Below, piece by piece: positions 8,336 through 17,255 of a stretch of 60,000 nt of DNA. Where the stretch lies: positions 1-60,000 of the IMG/VR virus record IMGVR_UViG_3300032246_001735. The stretch is one strand, 5' to 3'. The notes beneath the pieces are model-generated. The model saw only the letters and a program-made list of their open reading frames with translations. It did not search any database and was not told the DNA's origin. Within the stretch, counting starts at the first letter, position 1; each line of letters begins with the position of its first letter. This stretch comes from a virus. The position numbers and the translations under genes were made by a program.

Positions 8336-10696
8336 TTAGAGCATATTAAAGCCCATTGACATTACGGTTGCCTGGCCCAGAGTCAATCCGCCTCCGCCAC
8401 CGGTAAAAATTGTTCCATTTATGTATAGATTGCTACTGTCAACTCGAAGACGCTCAGTGGTGCCGGCTGCGATGATCACAGTGTTGGATAAGCCTGCTGT
8501 ACCACTTACACTGCCTATTATGGTATTACCAGTACCTGTGGTAATAGCATTGCCAGCATTATAACCTATACCAATATTGTATTGTCCAGAGGTAACATTT
8601 TGAAGTGCACCTGAACCTAGAGCAGTGTCTGCAAAAGCATTTGAAGTTAGATATAGTGTTTGATAACCCACAGCAACGTTATCGGCTCCAGTAACATTAC
8701 TGTTTAGAGCAAGATAACCAACAGCAATGTTGTCTGTACCAGTAGTATTCGTATCTAAGGCTTGATAACCAAGTGCGGTATTGGTCAATAAAGATCCGGC
8801 ACCGCGACCTATTCGAACACTGTTAAAAGTAGAATCAGCAGTTAATGTCAAAGTACTTTGATAAGCGGGTTGACTAGTTCCAGCACTAACCAGTACTTGA
8901 CCACTAGTTCCCGGGCCAGCAAACGCGGTTACCCCAGGAGCACTTTGATAAACTAACTGCCCTGCAGTTCCTCCTGCTACATAGTTAGCGGTACCACTAA
9001 CTGCGGTAAGTAAAGACATTACTCGAATGATATCACCGGCATTCCTGGCCTGTCCAAATACCACAGTAGATCCGTTAGTAGCAGTATAATCACTGCTAGC
9101 AAGATTTATACCATTAGCAAATACCTGTATTTGTCCAACAGTATATCCTGCAGATACGGTAAATGTGGTTTGACCGGCAGTGGCGGTGAATTCCTGCACA
9201 GTGAATACTGAACCACCGGAAGTTCCTGTACTAACAGGGAATCCATTAACAGTAATTTGTGTAGCAGTGATAGTGCCGCCTACAAATAATCCTCCACCTA
9301 TACCCACACCACCATTAACTACCTGAAGAGCACCTGTTTGAGTTGAATTAACCCCGGTAGAGTTATTAATTGTTAAGGCACCAGTTATTGTTCCACCATT
9401 AAACGAACTACTTAATGTAGTCCACGATATACCATTACCTGTAGAAATTAATACTTGTCCATTAGTTCCCGTAGTACCACCTGCATACAATGCACCACCG
9501 ATAGCTACATTTCCGCCTATACCTACACCACCTACTACCTGCAATGCCCCAGTAATAGTAGATGTTGCACTAGTAGTATTAGTGACTGTGGTTACACCAC
9601 CAATTCTTACCCCTCCTGAGGCCGGGTTTACAGTAAAGGAACTGGTTGTATACACTGGCTCAGATAGTGCAGTAGCATTGTTGGTATCAACAAAGGTTAA
9701 AAAGTAATTGGCGTTAGCAGTCTGTGCTATCGTGTTTACATTAGCAGCTAGGTTTGCAAAACCAACATATGTACTACCGGTGTTTGCCAATGCATACGCT
9801 GTGGCAGCACTTGTGGCCGTTGTAGCTGATCCTACAGTTAGTGTAGACGGGGCGGCCCAAGCAGGTTGCCCATCTCCGCTGCCGTCTGCTACCAATACAT
9901 AACCGGTGGCCCCCAAAGGAAGCCAGGCATTAGGAGCATTTGCGCCGAGCCCGCTATAAGGAATTGCACCTTGGCCGCTAGAGTATATTAAGTATCGTGA
10001 GTTTTCAACTGTGATGAATTGATTACTAACAAATGTAGCTGTGCCTGATGCACCTATCTGCAGCAAAGATCCGTTAACCCCGGTATTAATAAATCTAGTC
10101 ACTCCGGGAGCACTTTGATAAGGAATTGATCCAGCGGCGCCGGCCGCGATATTTGTAGCAGTAGAAGCAGTTCCTGTTAAATTGCCAATGAATGTAGTAG
10201 CTGTAACTACACCACCTACAAATATACTACCACCTACCCCTATGCCACCATTGGTTATCTGTAGTGCACCAGTATTAGTAGAACTGGCGCCTGTTGAATT
10301 ATTGATAATCAGCGGACTAGTGATTGTGCCACCGTTAAAGGAACTGCTCAGTGTGGTCCAAGATATACCATTACCTGTGGAAGTTAATATCTGTCCATTG
10401 GTTCCTGTGGTGCCGTCTGCGTACAGTGCACCGCCTATAGCTATATTCCCTCCTATACCCACACCACCTGTAACTACTAGAGCACCGGTGGTAGTTGATG
10501 TTGCTTGAGTTGAACTTGTGATTGATAGGGCAGTAGTAAATGTTCCACCATTGGCAATGTAATTGATTAAATTGCCTGCAGTTTTATAATAAAGTTTACC
10601 GTCGGAGTAGTTTAGTGCTATCTCACCAAAGGCTAGATCACCTACAAGAGGAACTTTGCCCGCCACGGAGCTTTTTTTAAGAAAAATATTCGGCAT
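8336..10696 (-). CDS. modular tail fibre with YadA-like head repeats
   Basis: A 786-residue protein. I use the ATG at 10696 because AGGG lies six bases upstream; an in-frame GTG directly precedes it. The N-terminal segment (LVGDLAFGEIALNYSDGKLYYK) is a common phage fibre attachment domain. The body repeats TTTGALVVTGGVGIGGNIA modules. Near residues 640-740 there are runs like NTALGYQALDTNTTGTDNIA and NVAVGYQTL that match the head repeats of trimeric autotransporter adhesins (YadA/Hia type), which fold as trimeric left-handed beta-rolls. It is therefore a likely trimeric fibre. There is no visible intramolecular chaperone. Confidence 0.7.
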   Translation of the reverse strand: MPNIFLKKSSVAGKVPLVGDLAFGEIALNYSDGKLYYKTAGNLINYIANGGTFTTALSITSSTQATSTTTGALVVTGGVGIGGNIAIGGALYADGTTGTNGQILTSTGNGISWTTLSSSFNGGTITSPLIINNSTGASSTNTGALQITNGGIGVGGSIFVGGVVTATTFIGNLTGTASTATNIAAGAAGSIPYQSAPGVTRFINTGVNGSLLQIGASGTATFVSNQFITVENSRYLIYSSGQGAIPYSGLGANAPNAWLPLGATGYVLVADGSGDGQPAWAAPSTLTVGSATTATSAATAYALANTGSTYVGFANLAANVNTIAQTANANYFLTFVDTNNATALSEPVYTTSSFTVNPASGGVRIGGVTTVTNTTSATSTITGALQVVGGVGIGGNVAIGGALYAGGTTGTNGQVLISTGNGISWTTLSSSFNGGTITGALTINNSTGVNSTQTGALQVVNGGVGIGGGLFVGGTITATQITVNGFPVSTGTSGGSVFTVQEFTATAGQTTFTVSAGYTVGQIQVFANGINLASSDYTATNGSTVVFGQARNAGDIIRVMSLLTAVSGTANYVAGGTAGQLVYQSAPGVTAFAGPGTSGQVLVSAGTSQPAYQSTLTLTADSTFNSVRIGRGAGSLLTNTALGYQALDTNTTGTDNIAVGYLALNSNVTGADNVAVGYQTLYLTSNAFADTALGSGALQNVTSGQYNIGIGYNAGNAITTGTGNTIIGSVSGTAGLSNTVIIAAGTTERLRVDSSNLYINGTIFTGGGGGLTLGQATVMSMGFNML

Positions 10697-10720
10697 CACA
10701 TACCCTAAAAAGGATCAACC

Positions 10721-10740
10721 GGGAGAATAAAAATTCTCCC
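10721..10740. terminator. perfect hairpin between two fibre genes
   Basis: GGGAGAAT, AAAA, ATTCTCCC form an 8-bp perfect stem with a 4-base loop, between the stop of the 1173-residue fibre and the start of the 786-residue fibre. On the minus strand a CTTTTT run follows eight bases after the stem. It may be a weak terminator or an mRNA-processing or stabilising hairpin. Confidence 0.45.
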
Positions 10741-10756
10741 TTATTTCAAAAATTAT

Positions 10757-13700
10757 TTAGTAAGTACCACCATCAATATCGCTATAAATCAAAGCATTAC
10801 CCGCAGTGTTGACCTGTAAAACTTGACCTTGAGTACCTAGTGCTAGATAAGCAGTTGTTCCGGCAACACTTTGATATACCAGTTGATAACTGCCGCTGCC
10901 GCCTGTTAGGTTTGTCGCATTGGTAGCAATTCCTACCATTATGCTACTTGTAGTAACGAATGTTGCTGTACTACTAGCACCCATTTGCAGTAAGGACCCA
11001 ACAGTGCCGGTTCCTATGAACTGAGTAACACCACTAGCACTTTGATAATTTATCGCACCTGCAGTACCACCTGAGATGTTTGTAGCATTAGTAGCATTAA
11101 CTGCCTGGTTAGCAAATCCTACATAAGTTGTTGATGTATTGGCCAATGCGTATGCGGTAGCGGCACTTGTGGCTGTTGTGGCATTTGCAGCCAAGTTAGC
11201 AAATCCAACATATGTAGTACCAGTGTTAGCCAGGGCATATGCAGTTGCAGCACTGGTAGCAGTTGTGGCATTAACTGCTTGATTGGCAAAACCAACATAT
11301 GTAGTTGATGTATTAGCCAGAGCATATGCAGTTGCAGCACTTGTGGCTGTTGTGGCATTAACTGCCTGGTTAGCAAATCCTACATAAGTTGTTGATGTAT
11401 TGGCTAATGCATATGCAGTAGCGGCACTTGTGGCTGTTGTGGCATTTGAAGCATTAGTAGCATTAACTGCCTGGTTAGCAAAACCAACATATGTAGTTGA
11501 TGTGTTAGCCAGGGCATAAGCAGTAGCAGCACTTGTGGCTGTTGTGGCATTTGCTGCTTGGTTAGCAAAACCAACATATGTAGTTGATGTATTGGCCAGG
11601 GCATATGCAGTAGCAGCACTTGTGGCTGTTGTAGCATTTGCTGCTTGGTTAGCAAATCCCACATATGTAGTCGATGTGTTAGCCAGGGCATATGCAGTTG
11701 CAGCACTGGTAGCCGTTGTGGCATTTGCTGCTAGATTAGCGAATCCAACATAGATACTACTAGTATTAGTAAATATCGGTCCAGAAGCACTAGCACCTTG
11801 GCTTACTAATAGCTGTCCTGCTGTACCTGGTCCATAAAAACTAGTTGCACCTGGACCAGTTTGATAAGGAACTTGCCCTGCGGTTCCGCCTGTTATATTA
11901 GTGGCTGTAGTAATACTACCAGAAATTGTAGCATTAATAGTTCCGCTAACAGTTAAATTACCGCCAACAAACATGTTGCCGCCAACGCCAACACCCCCCG
12001 CAACTACAAGAGCGCCTGTAGTAGTGTTAGAACTTGCAGTGGTATTAGTTAATACAATACCGCCGGTTTTAAATGTGCCGTAAACTGTACCTGTGAAAAC
12101 ACTAGATGTCGATTCTGCACCTTTTAGGTACCACTCTAGATAACCAGTATCATTAGCAAAACCTAGGAAACTGTCATTATCTGCGCCATCAATATAATTG
12201 TGAAATACGAATCCAATATCCTTGCCATCGTTAACTGTCCAAGCACCGCTGACTCCGCCTGTAGGAGTATGCAGGTTAAGAATATTGTCAGTAATAACTG
12301 TTTGAGTGGAAAATACATATGTAGTTGTTCCATTAAACACAACATCATTTTGGAATACTGCAGGACCTTTTACATATATAGATCCATCAACACCGATGCC
12401 GCCTGCTACATATAGTGCATTGTTAGCCACTGTTGTAGTGCTGGCCATAGTGCTCAGTATTGTGGCACTGTTTCCAACGAATAAATTACCTCCAATTCCA
12501 ACACCGCCGCGAACTTGGAATGCACCGGTACTAGTGGATGTGGCCTGAGTAGTATTTGTTACCGTACTAACAGCACTAAATGATCCAGCAGTAGCGGTTA
12601 CGGTACCACCGTTAACATTAGTAGCATTAACTGCCTGGTTAGCAAAACCAACATATGTAGTTGATGTATTAGCCAGGGCATAAGCAGTAGCAGCACTGGT
12701 AGCAGTTGTGGCATTAGTAGCATTGACTGCTTGATTGGCAAATCCAACATATGTAGTTGATGTGTTAGCCAGGGCATATGCAGTAGCAGCACTTGTGGCT
12801 GTAGTAGCATTTGCTGCTAGATTGGCAAAGCCAACATATGTAGTGCTAGTGTTAGCCAGGGCATATGCAGTAGCAGCACTTGTGGCTGTTGTGGCATTGA
12901 CTGCCTGATTAGCAAATCCTACATATGTAGTTGATGTGTTAGCCAAAGCATATGCAGTAGCAGCACTGGTAGCAGTTGTGGCATTAGTAGCATTAGTGGC
13001 ATTGACCGCCTGATTAGCAAATCCAACATATGTAGTTGATGTGTTAGCCAGTGCATATGCAGTAGCAGCACTTGTGGCTGTAGTAGCATTAACTGCTTGA
13101 TTGGCAAACCCGACATATGTAGTGCTAGTATTAGCCAGTGCATATGCAGTAGCAGCACTTGTGGCTGTTGTAGCATTGGCTGCTTGATTGGCAAACCCGA
13201 CATATGTAGTGCTAGTATTAGCCAGTGCATATGCAGTAGCAGCACTTGTGGCCGTAGTGGCATTGGTAGCATTAACTGCTTGATTGGCAAAGCCAACATA
13301 TGTAGTACCAGTATTGGCTAGTGCGTATGCAGTAGCAGCACTGGTAGCAGTTGTGGCATTAACTGCTTGGTTAGCGAACCCGACATATGTAGTTGATGTA
13401 TTGGCTAATGAGTAAGCAGTAGCAGCACTGGTAGCAGTTGTGGCATTAACTGCTTGACCGGCAAATCCAACATAGATACTACTTGATGAAACAAATGTTG
13501 CTGTATTGCTAGCACCCATCTGCAGTAAGGACCCCACAGTACCTGTTCCAATGAACTGAGTAACACCGCTAGCACTTTGATAATGCAGTGCACCTGCGGT
13601 GCCACCTGAAATATTTGTAGCAGAACCTGCAGCAAGAGCATAACCTACTACTAGTGTGGAAGTTGATGCCCAAGTTGCTGTAGAGCCGCTGCTTAACAGT

Positions 13701-14278
13701 ATCTGTCCAGCAGAACCTGCAATGATAAAGGATGTGGCACCAGCAGCAGTCTGGATGGGGATATACCCAGCAAGACCACCTGCTATATTAGTAGCAGTTG
13801 TTGAAGCAGCAGCATTTGCCCAGGATAAGTTTCCAGCGCCATCTGTGGTTAATACATAGCCCGCTGTTCCATTTGTAGTCGGAAATGAGTATGCGCTGTA
13901 GAATGTTATCTTACCAGAACCTGCCGGAGTTAGTTTAATATCTCCGTTACTGTTTGTAGAACTAATGGTATTTGTAGAACCAGTAACTGTAATATTACCC
14001 ACGTTGATAATATCAATTTTACTACTAGAATCTACTACGATCGCAGAACTAGCAGTTAGTGTTCCCGGGACTTGATCCAACATATCGGTAAAATACTTAC
14101 CGCCAATCACTAGATGATTCGCAGCATTCCCGCCGGTTTCTGTACCTTGACCAATATATAAGCGATCACCACCGTTAGATTGTGTGCCAGCAAGTGCCGA
14201 GTAGGCTAATTCTCCCGTTGCCAGTGTACCCGGATTTCCGCTCGTATCCGACCGTTTAATTCTGATAGTTGTTGCCAC
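10757..14278 (-). CDS. long repeat-rich tail fibre (1173 aa)
   Basis: The start is GTG at 14278, with GGGAGA six bases upstream. The N-terminus (RIKRSDTSGNPGTLATGELA, then DRLYIGQGTE) is a phage fibre attachment module. Two blocks of a 29-residue repeat (core ATAYALANTSTTYVGFANQA) hold 9 and 7 copies and are separated by a non-repeat region with TTTGALVVAGGVGVGGN and an EWYLKG-containing domain. The C-terminus ends DIDGGTY, one of several DGG-type ends in this window. Repeat-length change by slippage is likely. The protein probably forms a long thin trimeric shaft. Confidence 0.7.
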   Translation of the reverse strand: MATTIRIKRSDTSGNPGTLATGELAYSALAGTQSNGGDRLYIGQGTETGGNAANHLVIGGKYFTDMLDQVPGTLTASSAIVVDSSSKIDIINVGNITVTGSTNTISSTNSNGDIKLTPAGSGKITFYSAYSFPTTNGTAGYVLTTDGAGNLSWANAAASTTATNIAGGLAGYIPIQTAAGATSFIIAGSAGQILLSSGSTATWASTSTLVVGYALAAGSATNISGGTAGALHYQSASGVTQFIGTGTVGSLLQMGASNTATFVSSSSIYVGFAGQAVNATTATSAATAYSLANTSTTYVGFANQAVNATTATSAATAYALANTGTTYVGFANQAVNATNATTATSAATAYALANTSTTYVGFANQAANATTATSAATAYALANTSTTYVGFANQAVNATTATSAATAYALANTSTTYVGFANQAVNATNATNATTATSAATAYALANTSTTYVGFANQAVNATTATSAATAYALANTSTTYVGFANLAANATTATSAATAYALANTSTTYVGFANQAVNATNATTATSAATAYALANTSTTYVGFANQAVNATNVNGGTVTATAGSFSAVSTVTNTTQATSTSTGAFQVRGGVGIGGNLFVGNSATILSTMASTTTVANNALYVAGGIGVDGSIYVKGPAVFQNDVVFNGTTTYVFSTQTVITDNILNLHTPTGGVSGAWTVNDGKDIGFVFHNYIDGADNDSFLGFANDTGYLEWYLKGAESTSSVFTGTVYGTFKTGGIVLTNTTASSNTTTGALVVAGGVGVGGNMFVGGNLTVSGTINATISGSITTATNITGGTAGQVPYQTGPGATSFYGPGTAGQLLVSQGASASGPIFTNTSSIYVGFANLAANATTATSAATAYALANTSTTYVGFANQAANATTATSAATAYALANTSTTYVGFANQAANATTATSAATAYALANTSTTYVGFANQAVNATNASNATTATSAATAYALANTSTTYVGFANQAVNATTATSAATAYALANTSTTYVGFANQAVNATTATSAATAYALANTGTTYVGFANLAANATTATSAATAYALANTSTTYVGFANQAVNATNATNISGGTAGAINYQSASGVTQFIGTGTVGSLLQMGASSTATFVTTSSIMVGIATNATNLTGGSGSYQLVYQSVAGTTAYLALGTQGQVLQVNTAGNALIYSDIDGGTY
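11090..11760 (-). repeat. 87-bp coding repeat block, seven copies
   Basis: In-frame tandem repeats of about 87 bp encode the YVGFANQAVNAT unit near the C-terminal end of the 1173-residue fibre. Some units carry one or two additional Asn-Ala-Thr triplets, so unit length varies by 9 bp steps. Confidence 0.8.
12610..13490 (-). repeat. 87-bp coding repeat block, nine copies
   Basis: This is the second and larger block of the same in-frame repeat, in the N-terminal half of the fibre. Copies alternate between QAVNAT, QAANAT and LAANAT forms, which are also found in the other block. That pattern suggests exchange between the two blocks. Confidence 0.8.
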
Positions 14279-14298
14279 TTACAATCTCCCGTAGTTCT

Positions 14299-14598
14299 TT
14301 AAAAATGACCGCCGTCCATACTTTGCTTTGTAAGATCTTTGGTTGCGACCCACTTATTTATGCTGATATCGTAAACAAGCACAGAGCCATCAGCAGGATC
14401 AACTGCTACAACATCGGTCATGTCTCCTAATTTAGTGGTACTATTGGCATAACTTATATCATTCCAGTGATTGACTCCGTTGCCTATTTTAAATTTACCG
14501 GTATCAGTCTCTGCAGCCAATTCGCCGTCTGCAAGTATTGGATTTGCAATAGTCCACTGTGCTGCAAAGCCACGCCGTATTTGTATTCTAACAGCCAT
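14299..14598 (-). CDS. short fibre attachment-domain protein
   Basis: A 99-residue protein beginning MAVRIQIRRGFAAQWTIANP, followed by ADGELAAETDTGKFKIGNG. This is the N-terminal domain found on major tropism determinant-like and other phage receptor-binding proteins, here almost alone. The 928-residue protein at 19303-22089 starts with the same domain. It ends SMDGGHF, a DGG-type C-terminus shared with neighbours. Its ATG overlaps the stop of the upstream gene (TAATG) and has GGAGGCGG before it. Confidence 0.6.
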   Translation of the reverse strand: MAVRIQIRRGFAAQWTIANPILADGELAAETDTGKFKIGNGVNHWNDISYANSTTKLGDMTDVVAVDPADGSVLVYDISINKWVATKDLTKQSMDGGHF

Positions 14599-15353
14599 TA
14601 AATTCCGCCTCCGTCTACCGGATCTAATCCACCATATACCGAATTTGGAGTCCCGCCGTCTAAATTACCGAATCCTAGTGCCTCTATAGTTATCGTTTTA
14701 TAGGGCGATGCGGCAGGATCTGTGGTTATGGTAATTGCGTTACCCGCTACAAATTCTATAATATCTTCTCCACTGGCCACTAGATCCGTAGAACTGTTAA
14801 CTTTTATAGTTTTAAAAGTACTCGAAACTCCTACAGTACCAGTATTGGCATTTAATGTACCATCAGGGCCAATAGTTAAATTTGTACCAACTTTAATGCC
14901 ACCTAGTGTTGAAGTAGTAGCAGCAGGTAATGTATACGAACTGGTACTTACTGAGGATAATGTTCCATCACCACTGATACTAAGTCCAGCACCTACCTTA
15001 ACTCCGCCTAGTACACTGCCTGTAGCAGTGTTTAACACATAGGGTGCTGGTGTATTGGTTAAATCATTATAATTGCCACTAAATGGTGCTGCGACAGAAA
15101 TAGTGCCATCTGCGGTAATTGAGACATTGGCACCGATCTTGACGCCACCTAGTCTAGTATTTGTGGCTGTAACCAGTACATAGGTGCCAGTGCCACTGCC
15201 CCCACTAGTGAACAGTATTCCCCCAGGAGTATGCCCGTCACTGAGTCTTAATTCGGGTGTGTCTTCGTCGTAGAATATCGTGCCCTTTTCACCTACATAG
15301 GTAGGGGCCTGAACGGTAATTATTCTACCTGATTTTATTTTTTGTACGGGCAC
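14598..15353 (-). CDS. tail fibre protein with LGGVKVG repeats
   Basis: A 251-residue protein. The start is GTG, with GGAAG upstream. After an N-terminal domain (GRIITVQAPTYVGEKGTIFY) it has repeats of the type LGGVKVGAGLSISGDGTLS, three to four copies, known from long tail fibres of T4-like phages. It ends DPVDGGGI, again a DGG-type C-terminus. It overlaps the next gene by one base, so the two products are probably made in matched amounts. Confidence 0.65.
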   Translation of the reverse strand: MPVQKIKSGRIITVQAPTYVGEKGTIFYDEDTPELRLSDGHTPGGILFTSGGSGTGTYVLVTATNTRLGGVKIGANVSITADGTISVAAPFSGNYNDLTNTPAPYVLNTATGSVLGGVKVGAGLSISGDGTLSSVSTSSYTLPAATTSTLGGIKVGTNLTIGPDGTLNANTGTVGVSSTFKTIKVNSSTDLVASGEDIIEFVAGNAITITTDPAASPYKTITIEALGFGNLDGGTPNSVYGGLDPVDGGGI

Positions 15354-15395
15354 ACTAAATCTTCCAGTTTAGTGTATTTACCGTTTGAACCCGGA

Positions 15396-15740
15396 CTAGT
15401 CTTCTTGCAGTGTACTGCGAAATTCGTCAGTTAATAGGTCAAGGCTTTCAGAGACATCAAACTCTGTCTGTTCTGCAACTTCTTCATTAGATTCTTCAGA
15501 ATAGGCACCATTGTCGTCGAGTATTTGACTGAGTACTTTACTACGCTTGCCTTCTTGGTGCTTGAGTAATTCTAGTTGTTGCTGTAATGGAAACACATTA
15601 ACAGGAGCCGGGGGTAGTTCTTTTTCTGGGGCAGAGGCCACAACCGGATCACCGCTACCTGACGGTATAGTAATAGTAATAGGAATATTGATAGTAACTA
15701 CTTTACCGTCAGATTCTGATAAAAATTCTCTTGCTCTCAT
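15396..15740 (-). CDS. hypothetical phage protein, MRAREFL type
   Basis: A 114-residue acidic protein starting MRAREFLSESDG. Proteins beginning MRARE(F/L)L or MKI-x-x-LLTE are frequent in T4-like environmental phages, and 32863-33108 and 33113-33667 here start in a similar way. The C-terminal half is helical and acidic (SESLDLLTDEFRSTLQED). No enzymatic motif is visible. The ATG is preceded by GGTAAATAATATACT with no Shine-Dalgarno, which resembles the sequence in front of the two similar genes. Confidence 0.5.
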   Translation of the reverse strand: MRAREFLSESDGKVVTINIPITITIPSGSGDPVVASAPEKELPPAPVNVFPLQQQLELLKHQEGKRSKVLSQILDDNGAYSEESNEEVAEQTEFDVSESLDLLTDEFRSTLQED

Positions 15741-15772
15741 AGTATATTATTTACCAAAAGCGGCAGCAGTTA

Positions 15773-16318
15773 TTAGAACCGGCGTATGTATGCAAAGTTC
15801 CATGAATTTTGTTCAAGGTCCCCACGCTGATAATCATAGCGAATACTTAATATATCATTTTTAGTTAACTCATAGGCTAAACCTATTCGTGTGGTATTTG
15901 TACGCTCGTTTACGGATCCATTAAATCCATCTCGCATACGATAACCCAGCCTAAAATCCCAATCTTTAGCAAAAGGAATAACAATCCCCGGCTCAATACC
16001 GTAATACTCTCTGTTGCCCGTGCTGGACAATCGTTGTCCCACTGCAAACTTGGTGTAAAATGTTCCAAATCCTAGATCGTATCTAGGCGTTAGCCCAAAT
16101 TCGTATCTAGAAGTAACAGCATTGGTTTTATCGGCCTGAGTTACCAGCATCTGTGCCGAGGCATCTAGATTTTTAGCGACCTGCTCGCTGACCTGAATTA
16201 AATATCCCTCCGAATCTGGGCGGTTGGATACATTTGCATGGGATCCTTCAACTATGAATGATCCAGCGTGGGCAAGACCGGAACAAATTAATAATGCCAC
16301 TGCTAATAATTTTTTCAT
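15773..16318 (-). CDS. outer-membrane beta-barrel protein
   Basis: A 181-residue protein. I choose the ATG at 16318 because AAGGAA lies just upstream and a signal peptide (MKKLLAVALLICSGLAHA) follows directly. The mature part has about eight alternating amphipathic strands (for example YEFGLTPRYDLGFGTFYTKF and RIGLAYELTKNDILSIRYDY) and ends in Phe (FAYIRRF), the typical BAM recognition end. It is most like small porin or OmpW/KdgM-like barrels; no exact family is claimed. The start lies one base after the stop of the TctC-like gene, so the two are coupled. A phage-encoded barrel could alter uptake or block receptors (inference). Confidence 0.65.
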   Translation of the reverse strand: MKKLLAVALLICSGLAHAGSFIVEGSHANVSNRPDSEGYLIQVSEQVAKNLDASAQMLVTQADKTNAVTSRYEFGLTPRYDLGFGTFYTKFAVGQRLSSTGNREYYGIEPGIVIPFAKDWDFRLGYRMRDGFNGSVNERTNTTRIGLAYELTKNDILSIRYDYQRGDLEQNSWNFAYIRRF

Positions 16319-16319
16319 A

Positions 16320-17255
16320 TTATTTCCTTGATGTTTTAATATATTCAATAAAGTTAGTCTGTTGTTTAATAGACTCTGCTACGCTTTGATTGGCCTGATC
16401 CGCAAGCCGAGGTTCTAAAACTAATCCAGTGGTTCTAATGAGTTGAACAAACTTAGGATTGGTCATTAATTTTTTAACTGCTCTATCAATTTGCTGAAGT
16501 GTACTAGAATCGCTGGTAACATTACTTAGCAGTAGCCATTTGGCATTTTGTGGCATTGTGATACCTTGTTCGGCAAATGTTGGTATACCGGGACTAGTTT
16601 CAACTCTTTGCGGCTGAATGATTGCTATAACTTCAACATTTCCTGCGGCCATTTGATTTTCTAGGCTGGCCAAATTGGACCACATAGCATCAATGTGTCC
16701 TCCGATTAGATTATGTAGCATTTCATTAACACCTTTATAGGGTACCGCCACAATTGGAGTAGTGGGCATCTGATTTTTAAATAACCAATTGTAGTAATGA
16801 TGTGCTCCACCATAACCATTAATTCCAATGTTAATGGGTTTGCCCTTATAATTTCTTAGATCATTTATGGTCTTAATTGGGCTGTCCTTACGAACTGCTA
16901 GACCTATGCTGGTTGTAACTCCTAACTGTGTAACGTATCTAAAATCATCTGGGCCGATATCATCGTGTAGTAAAATAACATTGCTAACTGCCATAGCATC
17001 AATAATGGTGATTAAAACTTCATCATTTTTGGCCTGTGCTATTTGTTTTAGTCCTAGATAACCTGCTGCTCCCGGTTTTAGTTCAATAATAATCCTACGA
17101 TTTAATTCTTCTTCGAGTGCTTCAGCAAATCTGCGATTAAGATTGTCTACCAATCCACCTATGCCAAAAGGTATAACAATTTTTACGGGTTTCTGCTGTG
17201 CCTGTGCCGTGAGTGTAAACAACAATAACACTACAGCCATTATTCTATTAAACAT
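16320..17255 (-). CDS. TctC/Bug-family periplasmic binding protein
   Basis: A 311-residue protein with a signal peptide (MFNRIMAVVLLLFTLTAQA). The mature part starts KPVKIVIPFGIGGLVDNLNR and continues IELKPGAAGYLGLKQIAQAK, followed by PYKGVNEMLHNLIGGHIDAM and a SPGIPTFAEQG-like stretch. These are the conserved segments of Bug proteins, the substrate receptors of tripartite tricarboxylate transporters, which bind small carboxylates in the periplasm. The length is normal for the family. No membrane components TctA or TctB are present, so it would have to work with host partners or alone. It overlaps the adenylate-forming enzyme gene by 16 bp and has AGGA upstream of the ATG. Confidence 0.8.
   Translation of the reverse strand: MFNRIMAVVLLLFTLTAQAQQKPVKIVIPFGIGGLVDNLNRRFAEALEEELNRRIIIELKPGAAGYLGLKQIAQAKNDEVLITIIDAMAVSNVILLHDDIGPDDFRYVTQLGVTTSIGLAVRKDSPIKTINDLRNYKGKPINIGINGYGGAHHYYNWLFKNQMPTTPIVAVPYKGVNEMLHNLIGGHIDAMWSNLASLENQMAAGNVEVIAIIQPQRVETSPGIPTFAEQGITMPQNAKWLLLSNVTSDSSTLQQIDRAVKKLMTNPKFVQLIRTTGLVLEPRLADQANQSVAESIKQQTNFIEYIKTSRK

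Noticed and set aside
11119-13641. Leu/Met/Gln-rich frames in the long fibre
   Set aside because: They result from reading the 87-bp repeats in another frame.
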